24,059 bases of DNA, from contig NC_049997.1 in NCBI RefSeq assembly GCF_000003815.2, positions 15,219,847 to 15,243,905 of the forward strand. The letters run 5' to 3'. A program made the translations under genes and the position numbers. Under the pieces are notes generated by a model, which did no database searches, was not told the DNA's origin, and saw only the letters and a program-made list of their open reading frames with translations. Shown piece by piece: positions 11,400 through 21,506 of this stretch. The stretch is from Branchiostoma floridae. Lineage: Eukaryota > Chordata > Leptocardii > Amphioxiformes > Branchiostomatidae. Positions within the stretch are counted from its first letter, which is position 1, and each line of letters begins with the position of its first letter.

Positions 11400-13585
11400 A
11401 GTTAGAACTCAAATTGCTTTCTGCCTTCTCGCCACGGGTTTTACTATGAAATTCAAGTGATACGAAAAGCAACGCACACTTTGTTTAAGATTCTGGAAGT
11501 TCCATCGTATGGGGTCGCTTTGCGGTTACCGAAAGGGTTCGCTTAGCGATTTCCACATGCAAACCTTCATTTGCTTTCGAGCCTTGTAGAAAAGTAAGGA
11601 AGCAAGTTTAGCACTCAAATTTCTTTCTGACTTCTCGCCACGGGTATTTCTATGACATTCAAGTGATAAAAGTAACGCACACTTTGTTTAAGATTCTGGA
11701 AGTTCCATCGTATGGGGTCGCTTTGCGGTTACCGAAGGGTTGGCATAGTAGTTTCCCCATGCGAACCTTCATTTGCTTTCAAGCCATGTAGAATGGTATC
11801 GAAGTAATTTCTAGCACTCAAATTTCTTTCTGCCTTCTCACCACGGGTTTTACTATGAAATTCAAGTGATAAAAGTAACGCACACTTTGCTTAAGATTCT
11901 GGCAGTTCAATCGTATGGGGTAGCTCTGCGGTTACGGAAGGGTTCGCTTAGCGGTTACCCCATGCGAACCTTCATTTGGTTTCGAGCCTTGTAGAAAAGT
12001 ATCAAAGTAATTTCTAGCACTCAAATTGCTTTCTGCCTTCTCGCCACCGGTTTTACTATGATATTCGCTTATGCGAACCTTCATTCGCTTTCGAGCCATG
12101 TAGAAAAGCAAGGAAGTAATTTTGAGCACTCAGATTGCTTTCTGCCTTCTCGCCACGGATTTTACTATGACATTCAAGTGATAAAAGTAACGCACACTTT
12201 GTTTAAAATTCTGGAAGTTCCATCGTATGGGGCCACTTTGCGGTTACCGAAGGGTTCGCTTAGCGGTTACCCCATGCGAACCTTCTTTCGCTTTTGAGCC
12301 ATGTAGAAAAGTATCAAAGTAATGTTTAGCACTCAAATTGCTTTCTGCCTTCTCGCCACGGTCTTTACTATGAAATTCAAGTAATAAAAGTAACGCATAC
12401 TTTGTTTAAGATTCTGGAAGTTCCATCGTATGGGGTCTCTTTGCGGTTACCGAAGGGTTCGCTTAGCTGTTACCCCATGCGACCTTCATTGGCTTTCGAG
12501 CCTTGTAGGAAAGTAAGGAAGTAATTTTTAGCACTCAAATCGCTTTCTGCCTTCTCGCCACGGGTTTTACTATGAAATTCAAGTGTTAAAAGTAACGCAC
12601 ACTTTGTTTAAGATTCTGGAAGTTCCATCGTATGGGGTCGCTTTGTGGTTACGGAAGGGTTCGCTTAGCGGTTACCTCAGCTCATGCGAATCTTCATTCG
12701 CGTTCGAGCCTTGTAGAAAAGTAACGAAGTAATTTGTAGGCATCAAATTGCTTTCTGCCTTCTCGTGCCGTGTGTTATTATGAAATTTAAGTGATAAAAG
12801 TAACGCACACTTTGTTTAAGATTCTGGAAGTTCCATCGTATGGGGTCGCTTTGCGGTTATCCCAAGGGGAACCCCCATTCGCTTCCGAGCCTTGTAGAAA
12901 ATAAGGAAGTCATCTTTAGTACTCAAATTGCTTTCTGTCTACTCGCCACGGACTTTACTATGAAATTCAAGTCATCAAAGTAACGCACACTTTGTTGAAG
13001 ATTCTGGAAGTTCCATCGTATGGGGTCGCTTTGGGGTTACCGAAGGGTTCGCTTAGCGGTTACCCCAAGGGGAACCTCCATTCGCTTTCGAACCTTGTAG
13101 AAAAGTAAGGAAGTAATTTTTAGCACTCAAATTGCTTTCTAACTTCTCGCCACGTGTTTTACTATGAAATTCAAGTGATAAAAGTAACGCACACTTTGTT
13201 TAAGATTCTGGAAGTTCCATCGTATGGGGTCGCTTTGCGGTTACTGAAGGGTTCGCTTAGCGGTTACCCCATGCGAACCTTCATTCCCTTCCGAGTCTTG
13301 TAGAAAACTAACGAAGTAATTTTTAGCACTCCAAATGCTTTCTGTCTACTCGACACGTGTTTTACTATGAAATTTAAGTGATAAAAATAACGCACATTTT
13401 GTTTAAGATTCTGGAAGTTCCATCGTATGGGGTCGCTTTGCGGTTACTGAAGGGTTCGCTTAGCGGTTACCCCAAGGGGAACCTACATTCGCTTTAAAGC
13501 CTTGTAGAAAAGTAAGGAAGTAATTTTTAGTACTCAAATTGCTTTCTGTCTTCTCGCCATGAGTTTTACTATGACCTTCAAGTGA
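11400..13585. repeat. 203-bp tandem satellite, about 11 units
   Basis: The word caaattgctttctgccttct (with variants) recurs at about 11410, 11616, 11819, 12022, 12131, 12334, 12536, 12744, 12924, 13128, 13332 and 13535. Most steps are 202-208 bases; one unit is cut to 109 bases (12022-12131) and one to 180 (12744-12924). Within a unit the word gcggttacc occurs twice 26 bases apart. The arms cgtatggggt and accccatgcg form an imperfect palindrome around it, so each unit can fold as a cruciform. It has no conserved open frame. Edge units at 11400 and 13535-13585 are partial. Confidence 0.92.
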
Positions 13586-13590
13586 ACTAA

Positions 13591-13851
13591 GCTTAAGCTA
13601 CAATCGCGTTATTAAGTCACCTCCCTACCCGGTGCCGTGACAGCTCAGGCGGTGTTAGCGGAGCTAGCGGTTGCGCCTAAACAGAGCCAGTATACTCAAG
13701 AATATCTCGAGAAGGAAGTATCCGATTATTTTGCGGTTTTCATCCTTCGATGCCTTACTAAGGGACCTTTGCGACCATACCAAGCTTGCCAGGCCGGAAC
13801 TTGAAGCTTAAGCTACAATCGCGTTATTAATTCACCTCCCTACCCGGTGCC
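13591..13851. repeat. 46-bp direct repeat pair flanking 169 bp
   Basis: gcttaagctacaatcgcgtt and on to cctacccggtgcc is present at 13591-13636 and again at 13806-13851 with one mismatch. The second copy ends exactly where the LINE microsatellite tail starts. The 169 bases between hold a loosely tRNA A-box-like stretch (cagctcaggcggtgttagcgg at about 13642-13662), but no good B box. It could be a target duplication of an older insertion or a local tandem duplication. Confidence 0.65.
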
Positions 13852-13931
13852 TTGATCTTGATCTTGATCTTGATTGGGTACTGGACAACGCCCCTCAGTT
13901 GGGGCAAAGCGTCCAGGGGGAGTGCTGCGCC

Positions 13932-15458
13932 TTAATGTCCCCTGAGGCGTCGGAGAACTGCCTCCTTGAACTTTGGAGCGTCTGTGATCTCCGTGACCTC
14001 GTACGGTAGCGAGTTCCAATCTCTCACGGTTTGTGGGAAGAAGGAATGTTTGTAGCAGTCTTTGTGAAAAGGTAGAGCCTTGTAAGAATTTGGGTTTGAG
14101 TGTCGCGATTGGCGCGGTACAGGCTTTAGATGAGTTTCGACCGGTAGGGCTACTTTATGGTGTCTTGCTTTCTGTAAAATTGTTAATCTATTTGCTGTCC
14201 TTCTGTTGCGTAAAGTATCCCACCCCAAATCAGAAACAAGTTTGGTGACACTATCATAACTATGATACGAATTTGTGACGAATCTGGCCGCTCTTTTTTG
14301 AACGGACTCTAACTTAGCAATGTGCTCTTTGTGGTATGGATCCCAGGCAGCGCTGGAATACTCTAAATGTGGTCTAACAAGGGATGTATATGCATTTGTT
14401 TTGACTGATTTGGGGCAGTTATAAAGATTTCGTCTCACAAAGCCTAACGTCTTGTTAGCCTTGGAAGCACTGTATTGTATGTGTTGTGACCAAGAGAGCT
14501 GGTCGTTAAGTGTGACTCCTAAGTATTTGTGGTTGTTAGTCTCGGCTAGAACATGACTTCCTAGTTTGTAGTCGTAGAGTTTAGGTTTACGTTTGTGGGT
14601 ATAACGCATAACAAAACATTTGTCCGGGTGTAATTTCATCTGCCATGTGTTTTGCCATGTATCTAATGTATTGATGTCCTCCTGTAAGAGGGTGTGATCT
14701 CTGTCACTGTTTATCTCCCTGTAAATGACGCAGTCATCCGCAAAGAGACGGATGTTAGAGTTGAGGTTGTCGGCTAAGTCATTAATGTACACTAAGAACA
14801 GTAGTGGTCCGAGCACGGTACCCTGGGGCACTCCAGAGACTACCTCTGCCCACTCTGAGTGCTCTCCCCCAACTACCACTCTTTGTTTACGATTTTTGAG
14901 GAAATTAGAGATCCAGTGAAGTACCTTACCCCTGATACCATAATTTTGGAGTTTTAGGAGTAAGCGATCATGAGGTACTTTGTCAAAAGCTTTTGCGAAG
15001 TCGGTTATAATCATATCTGTTTGCGACCTGGTATCTAAAGAATGGGCTAAGTCAGTTGTAGTTAAAATAAGTTGGGTTTCACATGAACGCTTTTTCCTAA
15101 ACCCATGCTGCTTGTCAGATAATATAGAGTATTTGTCAAAATGATCCATCATCTGTGATTGCACTATGTGCTCCATAACCTTACTACAAACACATGTGAG
15201 AGAAACAGGACGGTAATTTGCAGGATCAGTCCTGTCCCCTTTTTTAAAGATGGGAGAGATATTGGCATGTAGCCATGGGGAAGGGATCTGACCAGTTTCA
15301 AGTGATTTCTGACAAATAATAGTCAGAGCAGGGGCTAACTCAGCAGCTGCTAGTTTGAGGATCCTTGTTGGTAGGCCGTCTGGTCCACTTGCTTTGTGTG
15401 GATTTAGATCTTTCAGGAGTTTGGTGACTCCGTTTACATTGATGGAGAAGTCAGGCAT
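13932..15458 (-). pseudogene. LINE reverse transcriptase domain (508 codons)
   Basis: This is the reverse transcriptase part of the LINE polyprotein, which copies element RNA into DNA at the nicked target. The usual motifs are visible: NYRPVSL at about residues 81-87, the first catalytic aspartate D153 in the DFAKAFDKVPHDR motif, GVPQGTVLGP at 209-218, and the FADD box with D241 and D242. The C-terminal third has the conserved YNCP/LEYSSAAWDPY and RDWNSLP motifs of CR1-type elements. The ATG at 15458 is internal to the ancestral frame: a single-base shift upstream separates it from the 15434-15955 frame, which overlaps it by 25 bases. The catalytic triad is intact, so the damage lies in the frame and missing parts, not in the active site. 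Confidence 0.92.
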
Positions 15459-15955
15459 AGTGGGGATAGAACTACGGGGAGGTGGGGCATGTGTTCATCC
15501 TCTCGTGTAAAGACAGAGCTGAATTGGTTGTTAAGGATGTTAGCTTTGTTTCTGTTATCTGTTTCTAGCTTACCTTTCTGCTTAAGACTGGGGATCCCAG
15601 TTGTATCCTGTTTTAAGTGTTTGATGTGCGACCAAAACTTCTTGGGGGAATCAGAACATATAGAATTTACGTATTTACGGTAGTTTTGTCTGGTAGTCTT
15701 TTTTGCTCGTTTGCGAATAGTGCGGAATTTAGTCAAGTTCTCGGTTGTTGGGTTTTTACGATAAGAGTTGTAGGCTCGCTGTTTTTTCTTATGTATTTTC
15801 CTAACCTTGTTGTTAATCCAAGGTGAAAAGTTATTATTGTTTACAGTTTTGGATGGGACATATTTATCCATTACTATCTTGATTTTGTCCACAAATTCAT
15901 TATAAAGCTCTTCTGTTGTGCAGTTGTCAATGTTTAAAAAACAGTATTCCTGCAT
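15434..15955 (-). pseudogene. LINE linker between endonuclease and RT (173 codons)
   Basis: This basic segment, rich in K and R with the KKFWSHIKHL motif near residue 105, is the usual linker between endonuclease and reverse transcriptase in CR1/L2 LINEs. Its last residues (after about EDEHMPHLP) leave the ancestral frame. The RT frame continues one base out of phase, locating the frameshift to about 15440-15495. Its apparent start Met is created by the 739-bp insertion; the natural frame would continue upstream through the codons for QEY to the fragment at 16692. Confidence 0.85.
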
Positions 15956-16700
15956 CTATTTAACAATAAACAAACAAATTTTTTCCTTAGACTTCTACTG
16001 AGATAACCAGAGCAAAATACATCGGAAAAGTTTGTTCTGCATAGCAGTTTTGTTGTGGAGTATGATCCAAAACCTCCTTAGCAACGGCCTTAGCAACGGC
16101 CTTAGCGACGATATTGGCAATCGAATATGGCAGATGTGTCAACATTCACACATTCATATCTCCGGATCGCATTGACGGATTTTGATGATTTAAAGGTTGA
16201 TATGGAGGGTATGATTTGGACGGTAGGTCTAACTCATCAGGCAAGGCCCCGTAGGTAGCACAATTAATTGTCTGATTTTGCAAAGTAAACAGTTCGTTTT
16301 TTGGTACAAAAAATGCCTAAAAATTGAACTTTTAAGACCCATAACTTTTGGACAAAGGTAAAATTTTGGGAAAAAACGAACATTTCTGTATTTCCCATGA
16401 AAAGCTGCACCAGCCTACCAATTTTGATGGAAAAATATTGATGTTTAGTTTTTTGCCCCTCCCCCTTGGAAAATTGAATTTTTTCACCTGTGCAGAATAC
16501 GTGTTCTACCTTTATGCTTAGCTAGCAAAAAAGTGATACCACAATTTGAGAATAAAAATCATGCTAGGTGATGGACCAAAGACACCTCTATCAGAAAATT
16601 AGGTCAAACCTTTTCTGTAAAGTGGGTGCAACGAAATCAAATTTTTCAGGACCTGGCTCCTGTACTAGTTCCGTTTAGCTAAATTATTACTGTATTCCTG
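15944..16700. mobile_element. 739-bp insertion in the LINE, 9-bp duplication
   Basis: The nine bases gtattcctg occur at 15944-15952 and 16692-16700, exactly where the LINE frame is broken. On the minus strand both encode QEY codons in frame with LINE protein, so the bases between (15953-16691) are an insertion that duplicated its target. No clear inverted ends are seen. The minus-strand far end is T-rich with TTTG words. It contains a 12-base tandem repeat (cttagcaacggc, 16077-16111, about three copies). It codes for nothing recognisable; the element family is unknown. Confidence 0.8.
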
Positions 16701-17378
16701 TAGCTCAGTTCTTATGGCGGTTTCATCAGCTTTTTTCCAAAGTGAAACACGCCTGGGGCTTTGTTTGATTTTCTTAGGTTTAACATTAACAGTAATAACT
16801 GGGATGCCAACTGAGTCATTTAGATGTGTTTCTGAGCCTAGTATAATATCTGGAGAATGCTGGTCTAAGCATGCTGCTAGATCAGCAGTTTTGTTGCGTA
16901 TGCCCTGGAAATTTATGACACATGTTTTTAATTTCTGTTTGGGGGGCTTGCGTCTACTTGGCTTGGCTTTAGCCTTAAGAGGCGATGAAGCGGCCAAGGG
17001 TGACTTGGCAATTCCCGGGTTTGACAGGTTGTTATGATTCCCATCAGGGCAGAAATTGCAAGAAGAGTTGGTTTGTGAATGTATCGAAGACAAACTTTCG
17101 AAACTGTTAGACAGCTCGAAGTCACTATTATTAAAGAGTGAACTTGAGAAGTTAGGCATTCCGCATTGACAGCATATCCATTCTAAGCTATTGTGTTCCG
17201 CCATAACACTGTAGTTTGCAGTAGACATGGACATACAATCAACATGATACCAACCATGGCACTCATCACATGCTACAGCTCTTTGATTCCACTTGGCAGC
17301 TTTGCCACACAAGAGACAAGGAAATTTGGGTTTGTAGGGGCCTGGATTTGGATGCACGTCCCCTGACTGAGTTAACAT
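16665..17378 (-). pseudogene. LINE N-terminal part: 2A-like, PHD, EN remnant
   Basis: Residues 5-14 hold SGDVHPNPGP, a match to the 2A peptide core (DVxxNPGP), preceded upstream in frame by a hydrophobic run (SISVSIALLV). A PHD-type zinc finger follows: C21, C24, C37, C40, H45, C48, C69, C72 (C4-H-C3). After a low-complexity K/P-rich linker, the AP-endonuclease starts (INFQGIRNK, N157; ETHLND, E183), then jumps after about residue 188 to its far end (SPRRVSLWKKAD, 207-218). About 140-160 residues with the other catalytic D, N and H are missing. The last eight codons are insertion sequence. The frame stays open upstream to a stop at 17490-17492 without another ATG, so the true start is lost. 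Confidence 0.85.
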
Positions 17379-17483
17379 AACAAGGAGGGCTATAGATACA
17401 GAAATTGACTTGAGTGGGTTTCTGGGTGAGTTGGGTCTGTTTTTCTGGTGTTTGTGGAAACCGTCGTCTTCTTCAATTTTCTT

Positions 17484-17665
17484 ACTATTCTAATCAAGTA
17501 ATCCCAAGCGCAGGTGTAGAAAGTTAACAAATCTAATCAAGAACAGGTGAGAAAGATTAAGGGAAACAGGTGATGCCTGCCACGTGTATACAGGGTATAA
17601 TATGCACAGAACAAAGGAAATCCATCCAGACAGTCCATGTGAATGCCGAGCGCAGGAAAGCGAGA
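17484..17665. repeat. Direct repeat A, copy 1
   Basis: This segment matches 18951-19100 (copy 2) closely, from actattctaatcaagt to gcgcaggaaagcgaga, apart from a 34-base internal addition after gcgcaggtg that repeats the caggtg word. Both copies contain an ATG followed by CCGAGCGCAGGAAAGCGAGA near the end, a shared short frame. The sequence after copy 1 (17666-17760) is CpG-rich and open on both strands, but no domain is seen. Confidence 0.8.
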
Positions 17666-17888
17666 TAGAAGCGGCGTTTCATCTACGAACGTGTCCCGAA
17701 GCCCGACTACACCACCCATTCCACCCCGCCGAGGCCGCACCGGCACCACAAATTCACTGGAATTTCAGTGGAAAGGTTCTTGTTGTTTTAAGTTCGCTGT
17801 ACGTATGATGTTTGGAGTTTTTCTAGATTTTAGCGGGCGGCCGCAGTTTGTTGTCCGGAATAGTCTTACGTGGAAATGGCAGGTTTGT

Positions 17889-18310
17889 TGCCTGGAATTG
17901 TATATATATAGCCCGGACTTGTGTAATGGATATGGGCGGTATATGGCCCGGAATTGTGTAATGGACATGGGCGGATTATGGCCCGGAAGTGTGTATATGG
18001 GCAGTATATGGCCCGGAATCATGAAATGGATATGGGCGCTATATGGCCCGGAATTGTGTAATGGATATGGGCGGTATATGGCCCGGAATTGTGTAATGGA
18101 TATGGGCGGTATATGGCCCGGAATTATGTAATGCATGGGCGGTATATGGCCGGAGTTGTGTAATGTATATGGGCAGTATAAGGCCCGGAATTGTGTAATG
18201 GATATGGGCGCTATATGGCCCGGAATGTGTAATATATATGGGCAGTATATGGCCCGGAGTTGTGTAATGGATATGGGCGGTTTCTTGCCCGGAATTGGGT
18301 AGATATGGAA
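17889..18310. repeat. 35-36-bp minisatellite, about 12 units
   Basis: Units of the form tatgggcggtatatggcccg followed by gaattgtgtaatgga recur about twelve times. The gcccgga core begins at 17911 and the last copy lies at about 18285. Because most unit lengths are near 36 and stop codons are absent from several frames, long repetitive open frames run through it on both strands; their peptide is only the repeat translated and is not evidence of a gene. Confidence 0.92.
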
Positions 18311-18851
18311 GTCTATTGCCTCCACCTATTTCTCTTTTCTGGCCCTGAGGGGGCGTGCCGGTACCTTGGGCTACCCTGGTCATTCTGAGCCTGTGGACCC
18401 CGGGGTGCTGGTGGCGTCTCCCTCTCCTCTGCTTTACTTCTGGCTATTTCTATCTTTGTTGGAACCAAGTCAACATCAGCCAGAATAGATACACAGCGAA
18501 TTAGGGAAGGGGGACCCACTAGCACTACGTAGGGGTCCACTTCCGGATAAAGATCTTTTCAAGATGTTGTTCAAAGAATGAGTTTTATAATAAGCCCCCA
18601 CTGTGTGGAAATGTGATGAAAAGATAACTAAGTTATGTAACTGGAATGAGTGTCGTAATAAAATCAAAGGATGTGAAATGTTCTGAATGGAGTTGGAGGT
18701 TTGGAGAAAAGGAACTGAGGTTTGGGGGAGGTTGGTGAAATAAGGGTTGGGGGATTAAATGAGGTTTGGGGGAAGGAATTGGGATTGGGTGTGGTTGTGT
18801 GATGGGAGGAAATGAGGTGTTGTAAGTTGAGAAGAAGAGATAGCGAAGGAA
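18311..18851. other. Non-coding stretch with G-rich tract
   Basis: No gene is recognised. About 18690-18810 is a G-rich tract on the plus strand, with gaggtttgggggagg and gaggtttgggggaagg as near-copies and several runs of three to five G. The first part (18340-18540) is GC-rich and may be a fragment of an unnamed repeat. Confidence 0.5.
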
Positions 18852-18955
18852 AGTGGAGGACGTCCCACTAACACCCGATATCAATCCCCATACCTAACAT
18901 GTGAGATGTCTTCTACACTGAAGCGGAGGGATACTTGATTAGGATAGGCTACTAT
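18852..18955. repeat. 104-bp direct repeat R, copy 1
   Basis: agtggaggacgtcccactaa and on to ggataggctactat is identical to 19251-19354. The two copies are 399 bases apart and show no difference, so the duplication is recent or maintained. Copy 1 runs directly into repeat A copy 2. Confidence 0.9.
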
Positions 18956-19100
18956 TCTAATCAAGTTATACCAAGCGCAGGTGAGAAAGATTAAGGGGAA
19001 ACAGGTGATGCCTGCCACGTGTATACAGGGTATAATATGCACAGAACAAAGGAAATCCATCCAGACAGTCCAAGTGAATGCCGAGCGCAGGAAAGCGAGA
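18951..19100. repeat. Direct repeat A, copy 2
   Basis: This 150-base segment corresponds to 17484-17665 and lacks its 34-base internal addition. It follows directly on repeat R copy 1, which copy 1 of A does not have. The region between it and R copy 2 (19101-19250) includes a run of 14 A at 19185-19198. Confidence 0.8.
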
Positions 19101-19250
19101 AGGAAGCAATGGCATGAAGAGTAAGAGTTACGTGAGCGGTATTAATAAATGGGTTGGTGAAGGGAAGGAGATGGAGGGAAAGTTAAAAAAAAAAAAAACA
19201 CCCGCCCCGGCCATTTAGTATTTCTCGTTGCTGAGAAGTTTTGCTCCGTC

Positions 19251-19354
19251 AGTGGAGGACGTCCCACTAACACCCGATATCAATCCCCATACCTAACATG
19301 TGAGATGTCTTCTACACTGAAGCGGAGGGATACTTGATTAGGATAGGCTACTAT
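19251..19354. repeat. 104-bp direct repeat R, copy 2
   Basis: This is identical to 18852-18955. It is followed by actaacttctcggtc rather than by repeat A. The R-A-(poly A)-R arrangement resembles an insertion flanked by direct repeats, but no open frame, primer site or TG/CA ends of an LTR element are seen. Confidence 0.9.
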
Positions 19355-20798
19355 ACTAACTTCTCGGTCAGTCGGTTCCGTGAGTAAGGGACGGAGCCTG
19401 CATCTACAAAAATCATGGAAACATAACGTAATGACACATTGTTTAAAAGTAGATATGTTGTGCGTTTTGTTACATGTAGTTTCTAATTGCTAAAACTATG
19501 GGATGCTATAGCTGCGGACTGTCAATCGTGGATGAAACTTGTTATCGACTGATGAATTGCTAAACCAACGTGGCACATTAACTACCTAGAGTTAGACCCA
19601 CATGATCAATGTATACCAATATTTGCAGGGGTCTAGACACACCCTTGCTGTAATGTATCTTTTTTTCTTAAGCTAGAAATCCCTCAATTCTTTTATCACT
19701 TTCGCCAAGGTTATATTTTGGGTGTGTCTGTCTGTCTGTCTGTCTGTGAACGGCATAACTCGTAAAGGATAGATTCTGATGATATTTGGCAGGTAGTTTG
19801 GGGTCAGGAAAATGAAGGTCAAGTTCGATAAGAGCTTCCTATCGGCTTTCTAAGGTACTGCAATGGAACTCCTGTTTTTTTGTATCTGGTGTTCGACTTT
19901 AACCGTTGACTAGAATATAAAATAAAATTGTAGTATGACGTATTTTTAGTGCTTGAGTTGAGTTAAGCTGTACCCTCCCATCCATTTACTGGACGATGAT
20001 ATGAACCACCATCCTTGTTAATCACACGCTGTGCGTCAAAAGTATTCCAAAAGTACAAGCTACAAAAATAAAGATCACCAAGACAATTATATTTCACCTC
20101 GTTAGTTATATTCCAAATTGTACATCAGCGAATACATTGCTGTGTATGCTTGGTGAGTCGACCACATAAGGACGACAAACGCATATTGCGAAATTACTTT
20201 GCTAAGCCACAATTTCACACCTAAGAAACAGGCTACGTGTTTATGAACAGTGCCTCCAAATTATTTGTCAGTATACATGCGTTCAAACCTTGTCACTATA
20301 TCATGCATTACACACCATTTGTTGTCGGAGATCACACATATACTCGACTCCTTTATTATGTCAATATACAATATGTCAGATAGTAACGGCAACAATAAAC
20401 AATGGCCACATCATTCTGAAATCATACAAACAAGTCATCTAAAGCAGAGAATAGCAAATTAGCGGTTCCAAGATAATATTTGGTAAACTTCAACATGATA
20501 ACAAATTGCTTCTTGATCAATTATCTAAACAGCTTAATTTGAACAAGTTGACTTCCAGATAGTTCAAGACAGATCTTTACCATGTCCTTTTGAAAACATG
20601 TTTCCCTTAGGGGATTTTAATGTGAATAAACATAGTGATTGCAATCTTCAATTATGATTGTTGTATGAATGCAGTTATAACTACAGCTAAGGGTGAGCTG
20701 TCAGTACGCAGCGTAATTTCCTCCACGTATTGTAGGATTGGGCTGTCTGTTCCGATTTCGCGAGAAAATCGTTACAGTACACCAATGTGCATGCATGT
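19355..20798. other. Non-coding stretch, dispersed-repeat remnant
   Basis: No gene is recognised. A (TCTG) microsatellite at 19725-19748 is followed by gaacggcataactcgtaaag and gatgatatttggcaggtagt (to about 19830), the style of a dispersed invertebrate repeat that carries TCTG runs. The part from about 20560 to 20798 would hold the 3' untranslated region of the GIMAP gene; a minus-strand AATAAA appears at 20352-20357, some 440 bases beyond the stop. Confidence 0.45.
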
Positions 20799-21497
20799 TT
20801 AGAACAGGGTGCACCCCGGGCGACTGTTGTCACGCATGAGGAGTTGGTATACGTGTCTCACCAAAAACTCTTGGCCCAAGCTGATACCCTCCTGTCCTCC
20901 GAGTTTGCATCGGTAAGGTTGCCCTTGGTGCTCACGGAGAACTTCGTGTATGCGGCTTATCAGCTTACCCATTTGGTCTTCTTTCTTTTCTTGGTCTTTC
21001 GTTCGGTTGTCGAAGAGAACCCATCTGTACCTCACTCGTTTCATCAGACTTTCCAGACCATTCCACTCATCAGCCAGATATGATTCCATTGTGACCCCCT
21101 CTTCTTCTTCGACTCTAGTGGCCTCGTCTCCGTAGGTGATGATGGCGATTGTGTGTTTGAAAATTTCTGGCCCGAAAAACCGTTCCAGTGAGCTGTACAC
21201 GCTTCGCTCCTGATCTTTGAACCTGTCGCCGAAGTGGTGGACGAGCAGGAGGGCATGGATGGAACCGCTGGCTTCTTGAAACCACTTGGTCACTTCCTCG
21301 GCAGGGTCGTGGGTAGCATCGGTGATGTCTGGTGTGTCAATGACTTTGAGACTAAGCCCGAACTGCTGACACGTCTTCGCCTCACACGTTTTAGTGGTGT
21401 TGGTCTTGGACGACACGTTAAACTCCCTTGATCCGATAATGGTGTTACCTGTTGCACTTTTCCCACTTCCCGTTTTCCCGAAAAGTAGCAAATTCAT
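20799..21497 (-). CDS. GIMAP-like AIG1 GTPase, downstream copy
   Basis: This gene encodes an AIG1/GIMAP-family GTPase of 232 visible residues; GIMAPs bind guanine nucleotides and act on membranes in immune cells of vertebrates. The P-loop GKTGSGKS is at 7-14, G3 is DTPD at 54-57, the AIG1 conserved box lies around 83-101 (LLLVHHFGDRF), G4 is TYGD at 121-124, and G5 is FDNRTKD at 162-168. The last four residues are CTLF, a CaaX-like prenylation signal. The frame is open upstream to an AG acceptor at 21508-21507 (CCTTATAG|GAT GCG ACA), so the first ATG may be internal and the exon probably starts at 21506. A phase-0 donor-like GTAAGC at 21581-21576 could allow a 75-base intron, but I cannot confirm the first exon. 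Confidence 0.9.
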   Translation of the reverse strand: MNLLLFGKTGSGKSATGNTIIGSREFNVSSKTNTTKTCEAKTCQQFGLSLKVIDTPDITDATHDPAEEVTKWFQEASGSIHALLLVHHFGDRFKDQERSVYSSLERFFGPEIFKHTIAIITYGDEATRVEEEEGVTMESYLADEWNGLESLMKRVRYRWVLFDNRTKDQEKKEDQMGKLISRIHEVLREHQGQPYRCKLGGQEGISLGQEFLVRHVYQLLMRDNSRPGCTLF

Positions 21498-21506
21498 TGT
21501 CGCATC

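Larger units (their letters stand above)
13852..17483 (-). mobile_element. Broken CR1/L2-like LINE, minus strand
   Basis: Read on the minus strand, the element shows a PHD finger, the ends of an AP-type endonuclease, a linker, a reverse transcriptase and a 3' end with a microsatellite tail of (ATCAAG) units at about 13874-13852. Such short-repeat tails are typical of CR1/L2 LINEs. The 5' edge is about 17483, where sequence shared with a repeat at 18951 begins, so the element is 5'-truncated. It is inactive: most of the endonuclease is deleted, a 739-bp insertion (15953-16691) splits the frame, and a frameshift lies near 15440-15495. The clade call rests on sequence style, not on a tree. Confidence 0.88.

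Noticed and set aside
11400-13585. CRISPR array or protein repeat gene
   Set aside because: Units are joined directly without unique spacers and contain no conserved open frame.
13636-13700. tRNA-derived SINE head (A-box-like cagctcaggcggtgttagc)
   Set aside because: No B box at the proper distance and no acceptor stem; resemblance is too weak.
13932-15955. A host reverse transcriptase gene
   Set aside because: The CR1-type RT, linker, endonuclease remnant, microsatellite tail and frame breaks identify it as a LINE relic.
17643-18325. Long open frames of 114-186 codons on both strands over the minisatellite
   Set aside because: The peptides are only the 35-36-bp unit translated again and again; stop codons are missing because the unit lacks them, and both strands are open.
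18852-19354. LTR retrotransposon with 104-bp terminal repeats
   Set aside because: No TG...CA ends, primer-binding site or coding between the repeats.
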